Part shown: one piece after another, positions 16,651 to 24,433 of the stretch | Position numbering within the stretch: the first letter of the stretch is position 1 | Layout of the letters: the number at the start of each line of letters is the position of its first letter | Source: Streptomyces lycii | GTDB taxonomy: Bacteria > Actinomycetota > Actinomycetes > Streptomycetales > Streptomycetaceae | Direction: 5' to 3' | Assembly: GCF_009735685.1 (NCBI RefSeq) | Contig: NZ_WHPN01000419.1 | Coordinates: forward strand, 1-37,676 | DNA: 37,676 nt | Position numbers and translations under genes: made by a program | The notes under the pieces: generated by a model | Seen by the model: only the letters and a program-made list of their open reading frames with translations | Database searches by the model: none | What the model was told of the DNA's origin: nothing

Positions 16651-18264
16651 ATGACAGCTCTGGCCTCCGGCAATGTCGTCGACACGCTGAACCGCGACGC
16701 GCTGGCCGTCCTCCAGCCGGGATTCACGGGCACCCGGGCCCCCGACTGGCTGCTGCGCCGGCTCGGCGAGGGCCTTGCGTCCGTCGGCCTCTTCGGCCGC
16801 AACATCGACTCGCCCGAACAGCTCGCGGAACTCACCGCCCGGCTCCGTGCCGAGCGCGGCGAACTCCTCGTCGCGGTCGACGAGGAGGGCGGTGACGTCA
16901 CCCGGCTGGAGGCGCGCACCGGCTCCTCCTTCCCCGGCAACCTCGCGCTGGGCGCGGTCGACGACACCGAGCTGACCCGGGCCGTCGCCCGCGAACTCGG
17001 CCACCGCCTCGCCGACTGCGGCGTCAACCTCAACTGGGCGCCCTCGGCCGACGTCAACTCCGACCCCGGCAACCCCGTCATCGGCGTACGGTCCTTCGGC
17101 GCCGACCCCGCCCTCGTCGCCCGGCACACCGCGGCCTATGTCGAGGGGCTCCAGTCCGCCGGCGTCGCCGCCTGCACCAAGCACTTCCCCGGGCACGGCG
17201 ACACCAGCGTCGACTCGCACCACTCGGTGCCCCGCATCGACGCCGCCCTGGAGACGCTGCACGCCCGCGAACTCGTACCGTTCCGGGCCGCGGTCACCGC
17301 CCGCACCAAGGCCGTGATGAGCGCGCACATCCTGCTGCCCGCGCTCGACCCGGCGCGGCCGGCCACCCTCAGCCCGGCGGCGCTCGCGGGCCTGCTGCGC
17401 GCCCCCGTGGCGGACGGCGGCCTCGGCTTCCAGGGCCTCGTCGTCACCGACGGCATGGAGATGCGGGCGATCTCCGCCGGCTACGGCATCGAGCGCGGCA
17501 GCGTGCTGGCCGTGGCCGCCGGGGCGGACGCCATCTGCGTCGGCGGCGGTCTCGCCGACGAGGAAACGGTGCTGCGGCTGCGGGACGCCCTCGTGGCGGC
17601 CGTCCGCAGCGGCGAACTGCCCGAGGAGCGGCTGGCCGACGCCGCCTCCCGGGTGCGGGCCCTGGCGGAGTGGGCCGCGGACACCCGGCGGGCCGCGGCC
17701 CACTCCGGGCGCAACGGCGTCCGCGGGCCCGTGACGCCGCGCGACCCCGAGGTCGGCCTGGCGGCCGCCCGGCGGGCGCTGCGCGTCACCGTGCGCGAGG
17801 GGGCGTACGAGCCGATGACCACGCCCCCGTACGTCGCCGCCTTCACCCCGGTGGCGAACATCGCGGTCGGTGACGAGACGCCCTGGGGGATCGCCGCCGA
17901 ACTGGAGCGTCTGCTTCCGGGCACCACGACCGGCACCTTCGGCCCCGCCGGCGGGGCCGCGGACGAAAGCGCCCCGGAGCGGGCCGGCGGGGCAGCGGCA
18001 GCCGCGTCCGCCATGATCGAGAGTGTGCTCGCGGCGGCGGCGGACCGTAGGATCGTCGCAGTGGTACGCGACGTCCACCGGCACCGCTGGATGGGGGACG
18101 CGCTGGACGCCCTCCTCGCCGCACGCCCCGACACGGTCGTGGTCGAGATGGGACTGCCCGGCGCGGCGCCCGCGGGAGCGCTGCACATCGCCACCCACGG
18201 CGCCGCCCGCGTCTGCGGACGGGCCGCCGCGGAGGTCGTCGCGGGCGGGCAGGCCGAGGGCTGA
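16651..18264 (+). CDS. dasD: GH3 beta-N-acetylhexosaminidase DasD (NagZ type)
   Basis: The enzyme cleaves terminal GlcNAc, converting imported chitobiose into GlcNAc. The 537-residue product has the NagZ signature KHFPGHG at 177-183 with the catalytic Asp-His dyad of the same loop (D188, H190 in DTSVDSHH) and the nucleophile D267 in VTDGMEM. A C-terminal region of about 170 residues beyond the TIM barrel is present and less conserved. No signal peptide is visible, consistent with cytoplasmic action on imported sugar. Its ATG has AAGGGA about nine bases upstream and follows dasC closely. Muropeptide recycling is an alternative or additional role typical of NagZ. Confidence 0.92.
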   Translation: MTALASGNVVDTLNRDALAVLQPGFTGTRAPDWLLRRLGEGLASVGLFGRNIDSPEQLAELTARLRAERGELLVAVDEEGGDVTRLEARTGSSFPGNLALGAVDDTELTRAVARELGHRLADCGVNLNWAPSADVNSDPGNPVIGVRSFGADPALVARHTAAYVEGLQSAGVAACTKHFPGHGDTSVDSHHSVPRIDAALETLHARELVPFRAAVTARTKAVMSAHILLPALDPARPATLSPAALAGLLRAPVADGGLGFQGLVVTDGMEMRAISAGYGIERGSVLAVAAGADAICVGGGLADEETVLRLRDALVAAVRSGELPEERLADAASRVRALAEWAADTRRAAAHSGRNGVRGPVTPRDPEVGLAAARRALRVTVREGAYEPMTTPPYVAAFTPVANIAVGDETPWGIAAELERLLPGTTTGTFGPAGGAADESAPERAGGAAAAASAMIESVLAAAADRRIVAVVRDVHRHRWMGDALDALLAARPDTVVVEMGLPGAAPAGALHIATHGAARVCGRAAAEVVAGGQAEG

Positions 18265-18281
18265 CGCCGCCGGACGGGGAA

Positions 18282-18302
18282 CCGGCGGCCGAGGGCCGCC
18301 GG
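18282..18302 (+). terminator. Hairpin between dasD and the SIS gene
   Basis: CCGGCGGCC at 18282-18290 and GGCCGCCGG at 18294-18302 form a perfect 9-bp stem with a GAG loop. It may attenuate or end the das transcript. No separate dre site is visible before the next gene. Confidence 0.55.
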
Positions 18303-18355
18303 CCGGCCCTCCGGCGAGCGGCCGCGGAAACACCGAACAACTGGAGGAACCCAGC

Positions 18356-19426
18356 ATGTCCGCCACGCATCCGGACCGGCCGGAAGAACAGCCGGGCCGG
18401 ATCATGTCCGGCGAGATGGCCGAGCAGCCCGCGGTGCTGCGCCGCATCCTCGACGAGGGCGCCCCGCGGATCCGCGAGATCGCCGAGCAGGTCGCGGCCC
18501 GCAACCCGCGCTTCGTCCTGCTCACCGCGCGCGGCACCTCCGACAACGCGGCGCTGTACGCGAAGTACCTGCTGGAGATCCGGCTGGGCAAGCCGTGCGG
18601 CCTGACCTCGATGTCCACGACCACCGCCTACGGCGCGCGGCCGGACCTCACCGACGTCCTGGTGATCACCGTCAGCCAGTCCGGCGGCTCGCCCGACCTG
18701 GTGGCGTCCGCGGAGGCCGCCCGTGCCGCCGGAGCGATCACGGTCGCGGTGACGAACAACTCCGACTCGCCGCTGGCGAAGGTCTCGGAGTTCCACATCG
18801 ACGTCCTCGCCGGTCCGGAGAAGGCCCTCCCGGCGACCAAGACGTACACCGCCGAACTGCTGGCCCTCTACCTCTTCGTCGAGGGGCTGCGCGGCGGCGA
18901 CGGCGCGGCCGCGAAGGTCCTGCCCGAGCTGGCGCGGCAGACCCTCGGCCGGGGCGCCGAGGTCAAGGCGCTCGCGGGCCGCTACCGGTTCGCCGAGCGG
19001 ATGGTGCTCACCTCCCGCGGCTACGGCTATCCGACCGCCAAGGAGGCCGCGCTGAAGCTGATGGAGACCAGTTACATCCCGGCGCTGTCCTACTCCGGGG
19101 CGGATCTGCTGCACGGCCCGCTGGCGATGGTCGACAACATCTCGCCGGTCATCGCCATCGTCACCGACGGCAAGGGCGGCGAGGCGCTCCAGCCCGTGCT
19201 CGACCGGCTGAAGGACCGCGGCGCCGACCTCGTCGTGATCGGCGGCCGGGAGCAGGTGGACGCCGCCTCCGCGGGCTTCGCGCTGCCGACCGCCGACGTC
19301 CCCGAGGAGCTCCAGCCGATCCTGGAGATCCTGCCGCTCCAGATGCTGGCGTACGAGGTGACCATCGCCCGGGGCCAGGACCCGGACGCGCCGCGGGCGC
19401 TGGCGAAGGTCACCCGGACCCACTGA
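18356..19426 (+). CDS. SIS-domain aminosugar-phosphate isomerase/deaminase (GlmS isomerase-like)
   Basis: This 356-residue protein has two SIS domains and corresponds to the isomerase half of GlmS without its Cys-dependent glutaminase domain. Motifs seen: MSGEMAEQPAVLRRIL at the N-terminus, ARGTSDNAALYAKYLLE, TVSQSGGSPDLV (phosphosugar loop), ATKTYTAELLALYLF, and LTSRGYGYPTAKEAALKL. Without a glutaminase domain such proteins commonly act as glucosamine-6-phosphate deaminases, producing fructose-6-phosphate and ammonia; an isomerase acting on another sugar phosphate is possible. It follows the GlcNAc genes in the das order, where S. coelicolor has the unrelated NagB fold, so it may be a functional substitute. 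ATG at 18356 follows GGAGGA. Confidence 0.85.
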   Translation: MSATHPDRPEEQPGRIMSGEMAEQPAVLRRILDEGAPRIREIAEQVAARNPRFVLLTARGTSDNAALYAKYLLEIRLGKPCGLTSMSTTTAYGARPDLTDVLVITVSQSGGSPDLVASAEAARAAGAITVAVTNNSDSPLAKVSEFHIDVLAGPEKALPATKTYTAELLALYLFVEGLRGGDGAAAKVLPELARQTLGRGAEVKALAGRYRFAERMVLTSRGYGYPTAKEAALKLMETSYIPALSYSGADLLHGPLAMVDNISPVIAIVTDGKGGEALQPVLDRLKDRGADLVVIGGREQVDAASAGFALPTADVPEELQPILEILPLQMLAYEVTIARGQDPDAPRALAKVTRTH

Positions 19427-19745
19427 GCGCGGCGGGAGACCGCAGCGGCTGCGAGCGGGCCGCGAGCCGGCTTCGAGACGGCTTCGGGCGGGGGAGGCGA
19501 AGGGGGTCCGGACGCGGGTCCGGGCCCCTGGAACACCCGCGGGCCGCGGCGCCGGGACAGGACCCTCAACCTGTCCGGCACCGCAGCCCGGAGCTTGTAC
19601 CGGTCCGCCGCGTCCGCGGAGTGTGCGGTTCCCCGCGGCCGACGGGACCGGCCGGAGACCCCGGGGCGCAGTCAGGGCAGAGAGCGCCGGAGGGCCTCGA
19701 TCCCGCCCTCCTGTGCGGGGAGGGCGGAAGCTGTACTCGTCCAAT

Positions 19746-19761
19746 TGTGGACTAGACCACT
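19746..19761. promoter_or_regulatory. DasR operator (dre) upstream of the pdtaS-like kinase
   Basis: TGTGGACTAGACCACT matches the dre consensus at 14 of 16 positions, allowing the G/C alternatives at positions 2 and 15. It is as good as the dasA site and lies 55 bases before the kinase start, about 40 bases from its proposed -10. Confidence 0.75.
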
Positions 19762-19802
19762 ATCGCCTGTCCATGCGTGCACGTCGGGAAACCAGCCGCG
19801 GG

Positions 19803-19808
19803 TAGGCT
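19803..19808 (+). promoter_or_regulatory. -10 element for leaderless pdtaS transcript
   Basis: TAGGCT ends seven bases before the GTG at 19816, the spacing expected if transcription begins at the start codon. No -35 is obvious, and no ribosome site is present before the GTG. Confidence 0.5.
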
Positions 19809-19815
19809 CGCGGGT

Positions 19816-21327
19816 GTGCCGTCCATGAACGACCTCGTACGCCAGCACACCGCGCTCGGTGACTCCGACCTCGAATGGCTCCATCTCCTCGTCTCGGAGT
19901 GGCAGCTGCTCTCCGATCTGTCCTTCGCCGACCTCGTGCTGTGGGTCCCCACCCGGGACGGCACGCGCTACGTGTCCGTGGCCCAGATGCGGCCGAACAC
20001 CGGCCCCACGTCCTATCAGAACGACATGGTGGGCCATCTGGTTCCCCGGGGCCGCCGCCCGATGCTCGACACGGCGCTGGACGAGGGCCGCATCGTGCGC
20101 GAGGGCGACCCCGAGTGGCGGGAGGAGGTCCCGGTCCGGGTGGAGTCCATCCCGGTGCGCCGGGAGAGCCGGGTCCTCGGCGTCATCGCCCGCAACACGA
20201 ACCTGCTGACCGTGCGCACCCCCAGCCGGCTGGAACTCACATACCTCCAGAGCGCGTCGGATCTGGCCCAGATGATCGCCGCAGGATCGTTTCCGTTCCC
20301 GAACCAGCAGGTCGACATGGACGCGGCGCCCCGCGCCGGCGACGGGCTGATCCGGCTCGACGCGGACGGCGTCGTCCAGTACGCCAGCCCCAACGCCCTT
20401 TCCGCCTACCACCGGCTCGGCCTCGCCGCCGACCTGGTCGGCCATCATCTGGGGGAGACCACGGCCGAACTGGCCCCGGCCCGCGGCCCGGTGGACGAGG
20501 CGCTGGTGAAACTCGCGAGCGGCTGGGCCCCGCGCGAGTTCGAGGTGGAGGGGAACGAGGGTGTCATCCAGCTGCGGTCCATCCCGCTCAAGCCGAAGGG
20601 CACCCACATCGGCTCGCTCGTGCTGCTGCGGGACGTCACCGAGCTGCGCCGCCGCGAGCGGGAGCTGATCACCAAGGACGCCACCATCCGGGAGATCCAC
20701 CACCGGGTGAAGAACAACCTCCAGACGGTCGCGGCCCTGCTGCGGCTCCAGGCCCGCCGGATGGATTCCGAACAGGGCAAGGAGGCGCTGGCGGAGGCGG
20801 TGCGGCGGGTCGGTTCGATCGCCATCGTGCACGAGACGCTGTCGCAGACCCTGGACGAGCGCGTGGAGTTCGACGACATCGCGGACCGGGTGCTCGCGAT
20901 GGTCGCGGAGATCTCCCCGGGCCGGGTCGCGGGCCGGCGGACGGGCAAGTTCGGCATCCTGGACGCCGAGGTCGCGACCCCGCTGTCCATGGTGCTGACC
21001 GAACTGCTGCAGAACGCCCTGGAACACGGCTTCGGACCCGGGCAGCAGGGCATGGTCGAGGTGTCCGCGGTGCGCGGCGGAACCGCCCGGTCCGACCCCC
21101 GGCTGCTGGTGACCGTCCAGGACGACGGAAGCGGCCTGCCCGAGGGGTTCGACGCGAAGCGCACCGGCAATCTCGGCCTGCAGATCGTACGCACCCTGGT
21201 GGAGGGGGAGTTGGGCGGCACCTTCGACATGCTGCCCGCGCCGGAACGGGGCACCCGGGTGGTCCTCGACATCCCCGTACGGGCCGATGGTGCGGAGCGC
21301 AGGGGCGGGGCGCCGGCCGGGCGCTGA
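19816..21327 (+). CDS. pdtaS: PdtaS-type sensor histidine kinase
   Basis: This soluble 503-residue kinase has a GAF-like sensor at about 1-135, a PAS domain at about 175-275, a HisKA_2-type dimerisation/phosphoacceptor segment REIHHRVKNNLQTVAALLRL (H295/H296), and an HATPase domain with N-box ELLQNALEHGF and glycine-rich GLPEGF and TGNLGLQIV stretches. It is the actinobacterial PdtaS family, whose mycobacterial member phosphorylates an ANTAR-domain RNA-binding antiterminator; the ANTAR partner is not in this window. Neighbouring wblE repeats the M. tuberculosis pdtaS-whiB1 arrangement. GTG at 19816 is chosen from the leaderless-type promoter; ATG at 19825 is the alternative. No membrane segments. 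Confidence 0.85.
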   Translation: MPSMNDLVRQHTALGDSDLEWLHLLVSEWQLLSDLSFADLVLWVPTRDGTRYVSVAQMRPNTGPTSYQNDMVGHLVPRGRRPMLDTALDEGRIVREGDPEWREEVPVRVESIPVRRESRVLGVIARNTNLLTVRTPSRLELTYLQSASDLAQMIAAGSFPFPNQQVDMDAAPRAGDGLIRLDADGVVQYASPNALSAYHRLGLAADLVGHHLGETTAELAPARGPVDEALVKLASGWAPREFEVEGNEGVIQLRSIPLKPKGTHIGSLVLLRDVTELRRRERELITKDATIREIHHRVKNNLQTVAALLRLQARRMDSEQGKEALAEAVRRVGSIAIVHETLSQTLDERVEFDDIADRVLAMVAEISPGRVAGRRTGKFGILDAEVATPLSMVLTELLQNALEHGFGPGQQGMVEVSAVRGGTARSDPRLLVTVQDDGSGLPEGFDAKRTGNLGLQIVRTLVEGELGGTFDMLPAPERGTRVVLDIPVRADGAERRGGAPAGR

Positions 21328-21404
21328 ACGGCTCGTGCCGGGGCCGGCCCGCACCGGAGGCGGCACCGGCGGGCGCGCACCGGACCGGGGGCCGGCCGGC
21401 GGCT

Positions 21405-21468
21405 CGGAAGGAACAGGCCACGGAAGGAACAGGCCCCGGAAGGAACACGACCCGGACGGAACACGACC
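21405..21468. repeat. 16-bp tandem repeat, four copies
   Basis: Four consecutive units of the type CGGAAGGAACAGGCCC run from 21405 to 21468 in the gap 21328-21677 between convergent pdtaS and wblE. The later two units end in ACGACC rather than AGGCCC. Apart from this and the terminator, the gap is unremarkable. Confidence 0.75.
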
Positions 21469-21555
21469 CGGACCGGGACCGGGATTTCGGCGGACAGGAC
21501 CCGGACCGGGGGCCGGTCCGCGCGGGGGTCCCGCCGTCTCGCGGCAGACAGCACT

Positions 21556-21584
21556 GAGCCCCGGCCGGGATCCGGCCGGGGCTC
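21556..21584. terminator. Bidirectional terminator for pdtaS and wblE
   Basis: GAGCCCCGGCCGG at 21556-21568 pairs perfectly with 21572-21584 around a GAT loop, 13 bp in all, between the convergent genes. Confidence 0.85.
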
Positions 21585-21677
21585 AAAGCTTTAGTGCAAC
21601 GGATGCTGCGCGCTGCGACTCGGGGGGCGGGAGGTGCGCACGCGATGTGCGCGCCGCCCTGCCGCAGGGGGTGTGGT

Positions 21678-21935
21678 TCAGGCGCTGGCGTTGCGCGCCC
21701 GGTTGCGGGCGGCGCGGCGCTTCATCGCGCGGCGCTCGTCCTCGCTGAGGCCACCCCACACACCGGAGTCCTGGCCGGACTCCAGCGCCCACTGCAGGCA
21801 CTGCTCCATGACGGGGCAGCGACGGCAGACGGCCTTGGCTTCCTCGATCTGCAGCAGCGCAGGACCGGTGTTGCCGATGGGGAAGAAGAGCTCGGGGTCT
21901 TCCTCGCGGCAAACGGCGCGGTGACGCCAGTCCAT
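21678..21935 (-). CDS. wblE: WhiB-like iron-sulfur transcription factor WblE (WhiB1 orthologue)
   Basis: The 85-residue protein is a Wbl factor that binds a [4Fe-4S] cluster and contacts the principal sigma factor. Cysteines C9, C37, C40 and C46 are the cluster ligands; GVWGG near 59-63 is the signature turn; a basic tail (RRAARNRARNA) binds DNA. From memory it is nearly identical to M. tuberculosis WhiB1 (84 residues), where the cluster reacts with NO. The ATG at 21935 follows AAGGAGAT at 21945-21952; an in-frame upstream ATG at 21992 lacks such a site and would extend past the conserved N-terminus. In M. tuberculosis whiB1 lies beside pdtaS as here. Confidence 0.95.
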   Translation of the reverse strand: MDWRHRAVCREEDPELFFPIGNTGPALLQIEEAKAVCRRCPVMEQCLQWALESGQDSGVWGGLSEDERRAMKRRAARNRARNASA

Positions 21936-21977
21936 GGCTGCTCCATCTCCTTGTGATACCAGCTGATTGCTTGTGAA

Positions 21978-21993
21978 TGTGAACGCTTTCACG
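21978..21993. promoter_or_regulatory. CRP-like palindrome upstream of wblE
   Basis: TGTGA at 21978-21982, six bases, then TCACG at 21989-21993 nearly matches the CRP consensus TGTGA-N6-TCACA, centred about 50 bases upstream of the wblE ATG. Mycobacterial whiB1 is CRP-controlled. The S. coelicolor Crp motif as I remember it (GTG-N6-GNCAC) is met except at one base. Confidence 0.6.
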
Positions 21994-22254
21994 ATCCCTC
22001 CGCAAGTGAAGGGGCCGACAGCCGAATGGCCGATTGCGGTCCCAGCGGGGATGTGGAGGGGGTTCGGGCTCTCAAGGGGGCCATTTGCGAGGCCGTCCCG
22101 ATCGCCATGAAGAGACTCGCAAACCTCGGCGGCGGATACAACCCCTTCCGGAAAGTTTTTTTTGATTCCTTGGTGTCGCCTCTGTCACAGCCGTACTTCC
22201 AGGGGGTGGAAGCCAGCCTAAACGTTCGAGTGAAAGGACTTTTTGAGGTTCCAC
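21994..22254. other. Gap upstream of wblE and downstream of the lipid kinase
   Basis: Notably AT-richer than its surroundings. It holds a run of eight T at 22156-22163 and a CTTCCA/TGGAAG 6-bp inverted repeat at 22196-22212. On the minus strand TTTAGGCT (about 22226-22219) could be a wblE promoter -10. I see no gene in it; an 88-codon plus-strand frame at 22026 has no recognisable features. Confidence 0.5.
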
Positions 22255-23223
22255 TCACACAATCACACGCAGTGCACGGCGTACGCCTGTGAACGTCACG
22301 CTGGAACGCAGTCCCAGGTGGTCACCGTCCATCTGAAACGGCAGCCGCACCTGTGATTGCAAGGTGAACTCCGTCAGGTCGTGCAGTGACACAGCGTGCT
22401 TGCCGCGCGGCCCCCGCTCGGGGGAGGACGTGAGGAGCTGGGTCCCGTAACGCGCCACCGCGGGGGTGGAGAGACTGCTCAGTCCCAGGACGTCCAGGGC
22501 GGTGTCGAACGACGCCCGGGGGGCGGCGTAGACGGGACGATTGCCCAGGTAGGTCCAGGGAGCGGTGTTGCAGACTATCGACAGCACCAGGTCCTCGACA
22601 GGCGTGTGCCCCGGCCGGTGGAGGGCAATCGTGCCGCGGGTGCGACGTGGGTCACCGAGGAACTGCCGCATCACCTGGCGCACATACAGCGCGTGAGTCG
22701 AACGCCTGCCGCGTTCGCGGTGCTGTTCGACCCGGCCGACCACTCCGGCGTCGAAGCCGAAGCCCGCGGTGAAGGTGAACCACCGCGCGGGCACGGACTC
22801 GTCGACCGTCCCCGGCGTGCCGGCCGCCAGTCCCAGGCCGACCGTCCGCTCACTGCCGGAGTGCAGGGCGTCGAGCAGCGCGCCGGTCGCCTCGACGGCG
22901 TGGTTGGGCAGGCCGAGCGCCCGGGCGAACACATTGGTGGAGCCCCCGGGCACGACGGCGAGACGCGGGAGCGCGTCCGGGTCGGGGCCGTGGTGCAGCA
23001 GTCCGTTGACCACCTCGTTGACGGTGCCGTCACCGCCGAGCGCCACCACGAGTTCCGTCTCGCCGCTCTCCGCGGCCTGCCGGCCGAGGTCGCGGGCGTG
23101 GCCCCGGTACTCCGTCGCCGCCACGTCCAGTTTCAGATCGCTCGCGAGGGCGTGGATGAGAACGTCCCGCGTGCGGGCACTGGTGGCGGTGGCTGCCGGA
23201 TTGACCACGAGAAGGGCGCGCAT
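22255..23223 (-). CDS. Diacylglycerol/lipid kinase family protein
   Basis: The 322-residue protein has the DAGK catalytic domain: MRALLVVNPAATATS at the start, GGDGTVNEVVNGLL at 63-76, and VPGGSTNVFARALGLP at about 90-105, the nucleotide-binding signature of diacylglycerol and sphingosine-type lipid kinases (YegS/DgkB superfamily). The product is probably phosphatidic acid or a phosphorylated related lipid. The ATG at 23223 is preceded at seven bases by TAGGGT, suggesting a leaderless transcript; longer readings are unsupported. It is co-oriented with wblE but the AT-rich 319-base gap suggests a separate transcript. Confidence 0.88.
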   Translation of the reverse strand: MRALLVVNPAATATSARTRDVLIHALASDLKLDVAATEYRGHARDLGRQAAESGETELVVALGGDGTVNEVVNGLLHHGPDPDALPRLAVVPGGSTNVFARALGLPNHAVEATGALLDALHSGSERTVGLGLAAGTPGTVDESVPARWFTFTAGFGFDAGVVGRVEQHRERGRRSTHALYVRQVMRQFLGDPRRTRGTIALHRPGHTPVEDLVLSIVCNTAPWTYLGNRPVYAAPRASFDTALDVLGLSSLSTPAVARYGTQLLTSSPERGPRGKHAVSLHDLTEFTLQSQVRLPFQMDGDHLGLRSSVTFTGVRRALRVIV

Positions 23224-23230
23224 GCTGTGC

Positions 23231-23236
23231 ACCCTA
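23231..23236 (-). promoter_or_regulatory. -10 element for leaderless lipid kinase transcript
   Basis: On the minus strand TAGGGT (23236-23231) ends seven bases before the ATG at 23223. A repeat-like GTAGGTAGGGT context precedes it. No -35 is clear. Confidence 0.45.
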
Positions 23237-23473
23237 CCTACCTGCTGGTACAGGGCACAGCGGATCTTTCCCCCGGGGGCGGCGCCGGTGAACGGAGACA
23301 CGGCGCGCCCGCCCGGGCGTGCGAGCCGGCCCGGGTCCGGACATCCCGCGGCACGGCGGCGGGGCGGACGGCGGCGCGGACGGCGGGGCGGACGGCGGGG
23401 CGGGAGGAAGGCGGCGGAGCCGGTGCGCGGCAGCGGGAAAGCCGGTGCGCGGCAGCGGAAAAGCCGCCGCGGC

Positions 23474-23479
23474 TACCCT
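23474..23479 (+). promoter_or_regulatory. -10 element for leaderless membrane-protein transcript
   Basis: TACCCT ends six bases before the GTG at 23486, the spacing of Streptomyces leaderless genes. No ribosome site precedes this GTG. Confidence 0.45.
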
Positions 23480-23485
23480 GCTGGG

Positions 23486-23923
23486 GTGACCAGCAAGCAG
23501 ACCTCCAGCACCGACGGGACCCGGCCGGACGGCACCCCGCGACCGGCGCGGCTGACGGCGGCGGCCGCCGTGACCGGGGCCCAGGGCGCCGTGCTCGCGG
23601 CCCTCGGCGGATACCAGCTCGTGATGACCCTGGTGGGCACCCCGGACAGCCTCCGGCAGGCGCTGACCGGTGCCCTGACCCTGTTGCTGCTGGCGGCTCT
23701 CCCGCTCGCCGCCGCCCGGGGGCTCTGGCTGCTGCGCCGCTGGAGCCGGGGCCCGGCGATGATCACCCAGCTGATGGCGGTGCCCGTGGCCTGGACGCTG
23801 ATCGGTTCGGGCGGCGCGCTGGTCGCCGCCGGGATCGCGCTGGCCGTGTCGGCCGCGGCGGTGCTGGTGCTCGTGGTCAACCCGGGGGTGACCGAGGCGC
23901 TCGGCACCGGGCCCCGCGAGTAA
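23486..23923 (+). CDS. Small integral membrane protein, conserved hypothetical
   Basis: The 145-residue product has a polar N-terminus of about 25 residues and four predicted membrane helices (about 27-50, 58-80, 96-113, 116-135). I do not recognise a family motif. The GTG at 23486 is preceded by TACCCT at 23474-23479, six bases away, suggesting leaderless expression. It is divergent from the lipid kinase and followed by a long repeat region. Codon use is typical of its neighbours. No function can be inferred beyond membrane location. Confidence 0.7.
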   Translation: MTSKQTSSTDGTRPDGTPRPARLTAAAAVTGAQGAVLAALGGYQLVMTLVGTPDSLRQALTGALTLLLLAALPLAAARGLWLLRRWSRGPAMITQLMAVPVAWTLIGSGGALVAAGIALAVSAAAVLVLVVNPGVTEALGTGPRE

Positions 23924-23969
23924 GGCACCGGGCCCCGCGGGCAACGCACCGGCGCGGGCGCGACGCACG

Positions 23970-24335
23970 GGGCGCGGGGACGCAGGACGCCGGAGGGCAG
24001 GATGCCGGGGCGCGGGGGCGCCGGGCGGGGCGCAAGGGTCCGGCCCGGGCACACCGCTGCGCCGAGCGGGCGCGACGCACCGGGCGCCGGAACGCAGGGC
24101 GCCGGAACGCAGGACGCCGGAACGCAGGACGCCGGAGCGTAGGATGCCGGGGCGCGGGGGCGCCGGGCGGGGCGCAAGGGTCCGGCCCGGGCACACCGCT
24201 GCGCCGAGCGGGCGCGACGCACCGGGCGCCGGAACGCAGGACGCCGGAGCGCAGGATGCCGGAACACAGGATGCGGGACGCGGGGGCGCCGGGCAGGGTG
24301 CAACGGTCCGGCCCGCGCACACCGCGCGCCGGACA
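23970..24335. repeat. Nested direct repeats: 100-bp duplication built on 15-bp units
   Basis: The 100 bases 23999-24098 recur without change at 24141-24240, a 142-base spacing. Between and after them run 15-base units (GCGCCGGAACGCAGG and variants) at 24084-24143 and 24226-24270. A third, decayed copy of the large unit follows to about 24335. No frame across this 820-base gap encodes a recognisable protein. Confidence 0.85.
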
Positions 24336-24433
24336 CCGAGCACAGCAGCTCGGTACGGGGCGCGGCGCTTCCGTAAGGCGGGCGCACCGCCCCATACTCC
24401 GCACACCGCGCCGGGACACCCGTACGGGCGCCC

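Larger units (their letters stand above)
19427..19815. other. Gap before the pdtaS-like kinase
   Basis: The 389-base gap has no gene I can support. It contains a strong dre site (19746-19761) and a likely leaderless promoter -10 (19803-19808). No clear terminator for the SIS gene is visible. Confidence 0.6.

Noticed and set aside
22026..22292. 88-codon plus-strand frame in the wblE upstream gap
   Set aside because: No ribosome site or family features, and it runs into the end of the lipid kinase; better read as control region.
22769..23485. N-terminal extension of the small membrane protein
   Set aside because: The open frame upstream is antisense to the lipid kinase; the GTG at 23486 with a matching -10 is a better start.
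23970..24335. CRISPR array
   Set aside because: Units are directly adjacent 15-mers and a duplicated 100-base block without unique spacers; no cas genes.
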